The notes under the pieces were generated by a model, which saw only the letters and a program-made list of their open reading frames with translations, ran no database searches and was not told the DNA's origin. From Actinomycetota bacterium (GTDB lineage: Bacteria; Actinomycetota; Thermoleophilia; Solirubrobacterales; Solirubrobacteraceae), in NCBI GenBank assembly GCA_005888335.1, contig VAWY01000130.1, positions 1 through 52,563 on the forward strand: DNA of 52,563 nt. Reading direction: 5' to 3'. Positions 50,037-52,563 of the stretch are shown here, in pieces. The position numbers and the translations under genes are program-made. Each line of letters opens with the position of its first letter. Position 1 is the stretch's first letter.

Positions 50037-50843
50037 ATGTCCTCCCCCGGTCCCTCCCCGTCGCCCGTCACGCGCCGCTCGCTGGCCGAGCTGATGCTCG
50101 CGCCGCAGCGGCTGCGGCTGCAGTTCCAGCCGATCGCCGACCTGACGAGCGGCGAGGTCGCGGGCTATGAGGCGCTGGCCCGCTTCGACGTCGAGCCGCA
50201 TGCTGCGCCCGACGCCTGGTTTGCCTCGGCCGGCCGCGGGAACGCCGGGCGCCTGGACGCCCTCGCCGTGGGGCGCGCGCTCGCCGCCCGCCGGACACTC
50301 CCCGCGGGCTGCTTTCTCGCCGTCAACATCACCCCCGCCGGGCTGCTCAGCACCGCCGTCCAGCAGACGTTCGCGCGCGCCGGTCGCCTGGACGCGATCG
50401 TCGTCGAGCTCGCCGAGCCGGCGGCGGCCGCGCACGCCGGCGCGGTGAGCGCAGCGCTCGCGCCGCTGCGGGCGGCGGGCGCGCGCGTCGCCCTCGACGA
50501 CGCCGGGACCGCGGGCGTGCGGCTCCAGGCCGTGGTCGCCCTGCGGCCCGAGTACGTCAAGGTCGACCGCGGCGTCGTGGCCGGCGTCGACCGCGATCCG
50601 GGCAAGGCCGAGGTCGTCGCGACGCTCGCCGCGCTGGCCGAGCGCTTCGGCGCGCAGGCCGTCGCCGAGGGTGTCGAGCGCCCCGAGGAGCTCGAGGCGG
50701 TCATGGCGCTCGGGGTCACGCTCGCCCAGGGGTTCGCCCTCGCCGAGCCCAGCCGCGGGATGCGCTCGATCGAGCGCGGGGTCGCGGAGGTCGTCGCGGA
50801 CGCGCGCCGGGCGCGCGGCGAGGACGAGCGGGTCGCTGCCTGA
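50037..50843 (+). CDS. EAL-domain c-di-GMP phosphodiesterase
   Basis: 268 aa, soluble, single EAL domain. Catalytic residues are intact in order: Glu45 of YEALARF, Asn97 of VNITP, Glu124 of VVELAE, Asp154-Asp155 of ALDDAG, Lys175 of VKVD, Glu211/Glu214 of AEGVE and Gln231 of QGFAL. Loop 6 reads DDAGTAGVRL rather than the usual DDFGTG, a mild change. It probably hydrolyses c-di-GMP and can oppose the GGDEF-HD-GYP protein. It has no sensory domain. Confidence 0.93.
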   Translation: MSSPGPSPSPVTRRSLAELMLAPQRLRLQFQPIADLTSGEVAGYEALARFDVEPHAAPDAWFASAGRGNAGRLDALAVGRALAARRTLPAGCFLAVNITPAGLLSTAVQQTFARAGRLDAIVVELAEPAAAAHAGAVSAALAPLRAAGARVALDDAGTAGVRLQAVVALRPEYVKVDRGVVAGVDRDPGKAEVVATLAALAERFGAQAVAEGVERPEELEAVMALGVTLAQGFALAEPSRGMRSIERGVAEVVADARRARGEDERVAA

Positions 50844-50858
50844 GCTGAGCCGCGCGGC

Positions 50859-51770
50859 CTAGGGCCGGCGCGCCGCGACCATCAGGTTGTAGAAGAGCGC
50901 CGGGGGCAGGCGCGGCTCGAGCAGCCGGCGGTCGACGTCCTGCAGCAGCAGGTAGCCGCGGTAGGCGTACTGGATCCACAGCCACGGCACCTCGCCGGGC
51001 TCCGCGCTGGCCTCGAGCGTGCGGTTCGCCCAGCCGAACCAGTTCGCCAGCAGCTCCTCGCCGCGCACGCGGACGCCCTCGAAGCCGGCGGACCGGGCGT
51101 GGCGCGCCAGGTCGCCGGGGGCGAACGCGTGGACGTCGACGTGCCGCTCGAGCGCGGCGTCGGCGTCGCCGTGGCCGCCCGGGCGCCTGGCGGGGCGGGC
51201 GCGCACGAGCGCGCGCCAGGCGGGCGCGGCGGCCGTCGCCGCGCGCTTGGGCACGGAGGCGATCCGGTCGCCGAGCCGCGACGGCTCGCCGGCGAAGACG
51301 AGCGTCCCGCCGGGGCGCAGGACGCGGTGGAACTCGCCGAACGCGCGCCCGAGGTCGGGCAGGTGGTGCAGGACGGCGTGCCCGAAGACGAGGTCGAAGC
51401 TCTGGTCGGGGAAGGGGAGCGCCTCGGCGTCGGCGACGCGCGTGTCGACGGGCAGCCCCAGCCGCTCGGCGTTGCCGCGCAGCGTCCGGAGCATTCCGGG
51501 CGAGATGTCGGTGGCCACGGCCTCGCTGACGACGCCCGCACGCAGCAGGTTGAGCGTGAAGTAGCCCGTCCCGGCGCCGATCTCCAGCGAGCGACCGAAC
51601 GGCCCGAGCGGGGCCCGACCGAGCGCCTTGGCCAGCTTGCCCGTCACCTGGCGGCGGCCCTCGGCGCCGAAGTCGATGCCCCATTTGGCGTCGTAGCTCC
51701 GGGCGGCCGTGTCGTGGTAGCGGGTGTTGACCTCGCGGATCTCCTCGGCGGACAGCGGGGCGGCGCTCAT
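50859..51770 (-). CDS. SAM-dependent methyltransferase
   Basis: 303 aa. The SAM-binding motif is LEIGAGTGYFTLNLL (about residues 74-88), then ATDISPGML, GHAVLHHLPDLGRAFGEFHRVLRPGG, a class I methyltransferase. The C-terminal half has no known accessory domain. ATG 51770 is preferred over GTG 51812 because TACGCT lies 9 nt upstream. The substrate is unknown. Confidence 0.86.
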   Translation of the reverse strand: MSAAPLSAEEIREVNTRYHDTAARSYDAKWGIDFGAEGRRQVTGKLAKALGRAPLGPFGRSLEIGAGTGYFTLNLLRAGVVSEAVATDISPGMLRTLRGNAERLGLPVDTRVADAEALPFPDQSFDLVFGHAVLHHLPDLGRAFGEFHRVLRPGGTLVFAGEPSRLGDRIASVPKRAATAAAPAWRALVRARPARRPGGHGDADAALERHVDVHAFAPGDLARHARSAGFEGVRVRGEELLANWFGWANRTLEASAEPGEVPWLWIQYAYRGYLLLQDVDRRLLEPRLPPALFYNLMVAARRP

Positions 51771-51779
51771 CGGCACGGC

Positions 51780-51785
51780 AGCGTA
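51780..51785 (-). promoter_or_regulatory. -10 box TACGCT, leaderless methyltransferase gene
   Basis: TACGCT on the minus strand ends 9 nt before ATG 51770. Confidence 0.5.
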
Positions 51786-51879
51786 CAGTTGCCCGCCGGC
51801 CGATCGAGCCACCCCGTGGCAGGCGGGCGCGCCGGCCGGGTGGCCTCGGCCGGCGCGCCGCCGTCGTCGGGTCGGCGGT

Positions 51880-52563
51880 TCAGGCGCAGAGCGCCGGAAG
51901 CGCGGCCCCCGGGTCGGCGCTCACGTCCAGCGGAGCGGCGAGCGAAGCCGCCATGGTCGTGGCTTCGATGGCCGCGGCGCCCGGGGCGCTGAGGCCGAGC
52001 GCCGGCGCGCCTGCGGTCGGGCAGGCGTTGACGACCGCCGCCGCCGGCACGCTCAGGCCCGCCTCGACGCCCGGGATGGCGCCGGGCGAGAGCGCCGTCG
52101 CCGGCAGCCCGACCGGGCAGCCGATGGACGGCAGCGAGACCAGCGCCGGCAGAGCGCCGACCGGCGCTGACGGCAGCCAGGCGAGCGGGCAGCCGCTCGG
52201 GAGCGCGGGGAGCGAGGCGATGGCGTCGGTCAGGCCGGCGTTCGCGGTGACGTGCCCATCCGCGCCGACGCTCGGGGCCGGCGCCGCCGGCGCCGGCTGG
52301 GGAGCGCTCGCGGTCACGTTGAGGCCGGCGTCGAGCGGCGCGGGCGCCGGTGGTGCGGGCGCCGGCGGCGCGTGGACCGGCGCGGGGGCCGGGCTCGGCG
52401 GCGCCGCCGGGGCCGGCGTGGGCTGGGCCGGCGACGACGGCGCGGGGGTCGGCTTCGCCGGGGTCGCGGCGGGTGGCGCGGGCGTCGGGGCCGGGGCCGG
52501 GGCCGCCGGGGCGCCCGCCGGGTTGGAGGCCGGCACGTGCACGGCCACGCTCGCGTTGAGCGG
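51880..52563 (-). CDS. Ala/Pro-rich protein, probably exported (5' end outside window)
   Basis: The frame is open at the window edge (228 codons seen, including the stop). Residues near the edge are a Pro/Ala repeat of the PAPAP type, then hydrophobic and Cys-containing segments such as LPSGCPLAW, LPSIGCPVG and VVNACPTAG. The composition fits a secreted or cell wall protein. Start, length and signal peptide are not visible. Confidence 0.6.
   Translation of the reverse strand, partial: PLNASVAVHVPASNPAGAPAAPAPAPTPAPPAATPAKPTPAPSSPAQPTPAPAAPPSPAPAPVHAPPAPAPPAPAPLDAGLNVTASAPQPAPAAPAPSVGADGHVTANAGLTDAIASLPALPSGCPLAWLPSAPVGALPALVSLPSIGCPVGLPATALSPGAIPGVEAGLSVPAAAVVNACPTAGAPALGLSAPGAAAIEATTMAASLAAPLDVSADPGAALPALCA

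Noticed and set aside
1..52563. CRISPR arrays, tRNA or rRNA genes, prophage or plasmid modules
   Set aside because: None seen by reading; I could not run dedicated searches, so weak tRNA-like structures could have been missed.

Overview
The window is high-GC actinobacterial DNA. Gene content and protein style suggest Thermoleophilia/Solirubrobacterales (Conexibacter/Solirubrobacter-like), but this is an inference from memory, not a database match. Evidence includes very GC-rich codon use, ergothioneine genes, OpcA, a fused transaldolase-glucose-6-phosphate isomerase, actinobacterial ParA with a GGVAKTT loop, and secreted proteins with Ala/Pro-rich linkers. No rRNA, tRNA, CRISPR array, transposase or prophage gene was seen. 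The region looks like core chromosome.

Layout. 1-11.3 kb: end of an acyl-CoA dehydrogenase, a membrane-anchored minimal metallopeptidase, a GGDEF-HD-GYP signalling protein, a secreted beta-domain protein, DAHP synthase, a lipoprotein, a BNR/sialidase-like protein, a cysteine dioxygenase-like cupin overlapping an amidohydrolase, a thiolase convergent with an SDR, and a small cupin. 11.3-25.2 kb (minus strand): an almost gap-free cluster reading RibD-like reductase, YihY, ROK kinase, tal-pgi, gnd, zwf, opcA, GH15, pgl, small ORF, then egtB and egtD. Together these can carry trehalose-derived glucose into the pentose phosphate pathway, producing NADPH, next to ergothioneine synthesis.

25.2-35.3 kb: a membrane protein and glpX, moeA, a repeat-containing protein with a degenerate GGDEF domain, an RlpA-like cell wall protein behind a c-di-AMP (ydaO-type) riboswitch, the principal sigma factor with a clear promoter, an HxlR regulator and a possible HEPN-type protein. 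35.3-41.8 kb: a sedolisin-type protease and two ArsA/Get3-type ATPases on the minus strand, divergent from a parA-ftsZ-unknown gene operon. 41.9-52.6 kb: gamma-glutamyltransferase and a DMT transporter, a 390-bp non-coding palindromic stretch, a MoaD/ThiS-like protein overlapping an acetamidase/formamidase, D-amino acid oxidase, another DMT transporter, a Lon-N domain protein, a hydroxyisobutyrate dehydrogenase-type enzyme, an EAL phosphodiesterase, a methyltransferase and the end of an Ala/Pro-rich protein.

Themes. Many genes have a TANNNT box 6-9 nt before the start codon and no Shine-Dalgarno, which implies leaderless transcripts. Genes in operons are coupled by ATGA/GTGA overlaps, twice through a 20-22 codon mini-ORF. 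Second-messenger genes are prominent: GGDEF-HD-GYP, degenerate GGDEF, EAL and a c-di-AMP riboswitch. The most novel-looking items are the parA-ftsZ-CTG-start operon, the mini-ORFs, the element at 44.2-44.5 kb with mutually exclusive hairpins, and a MoaD-like protein whose terminal GG is masked.
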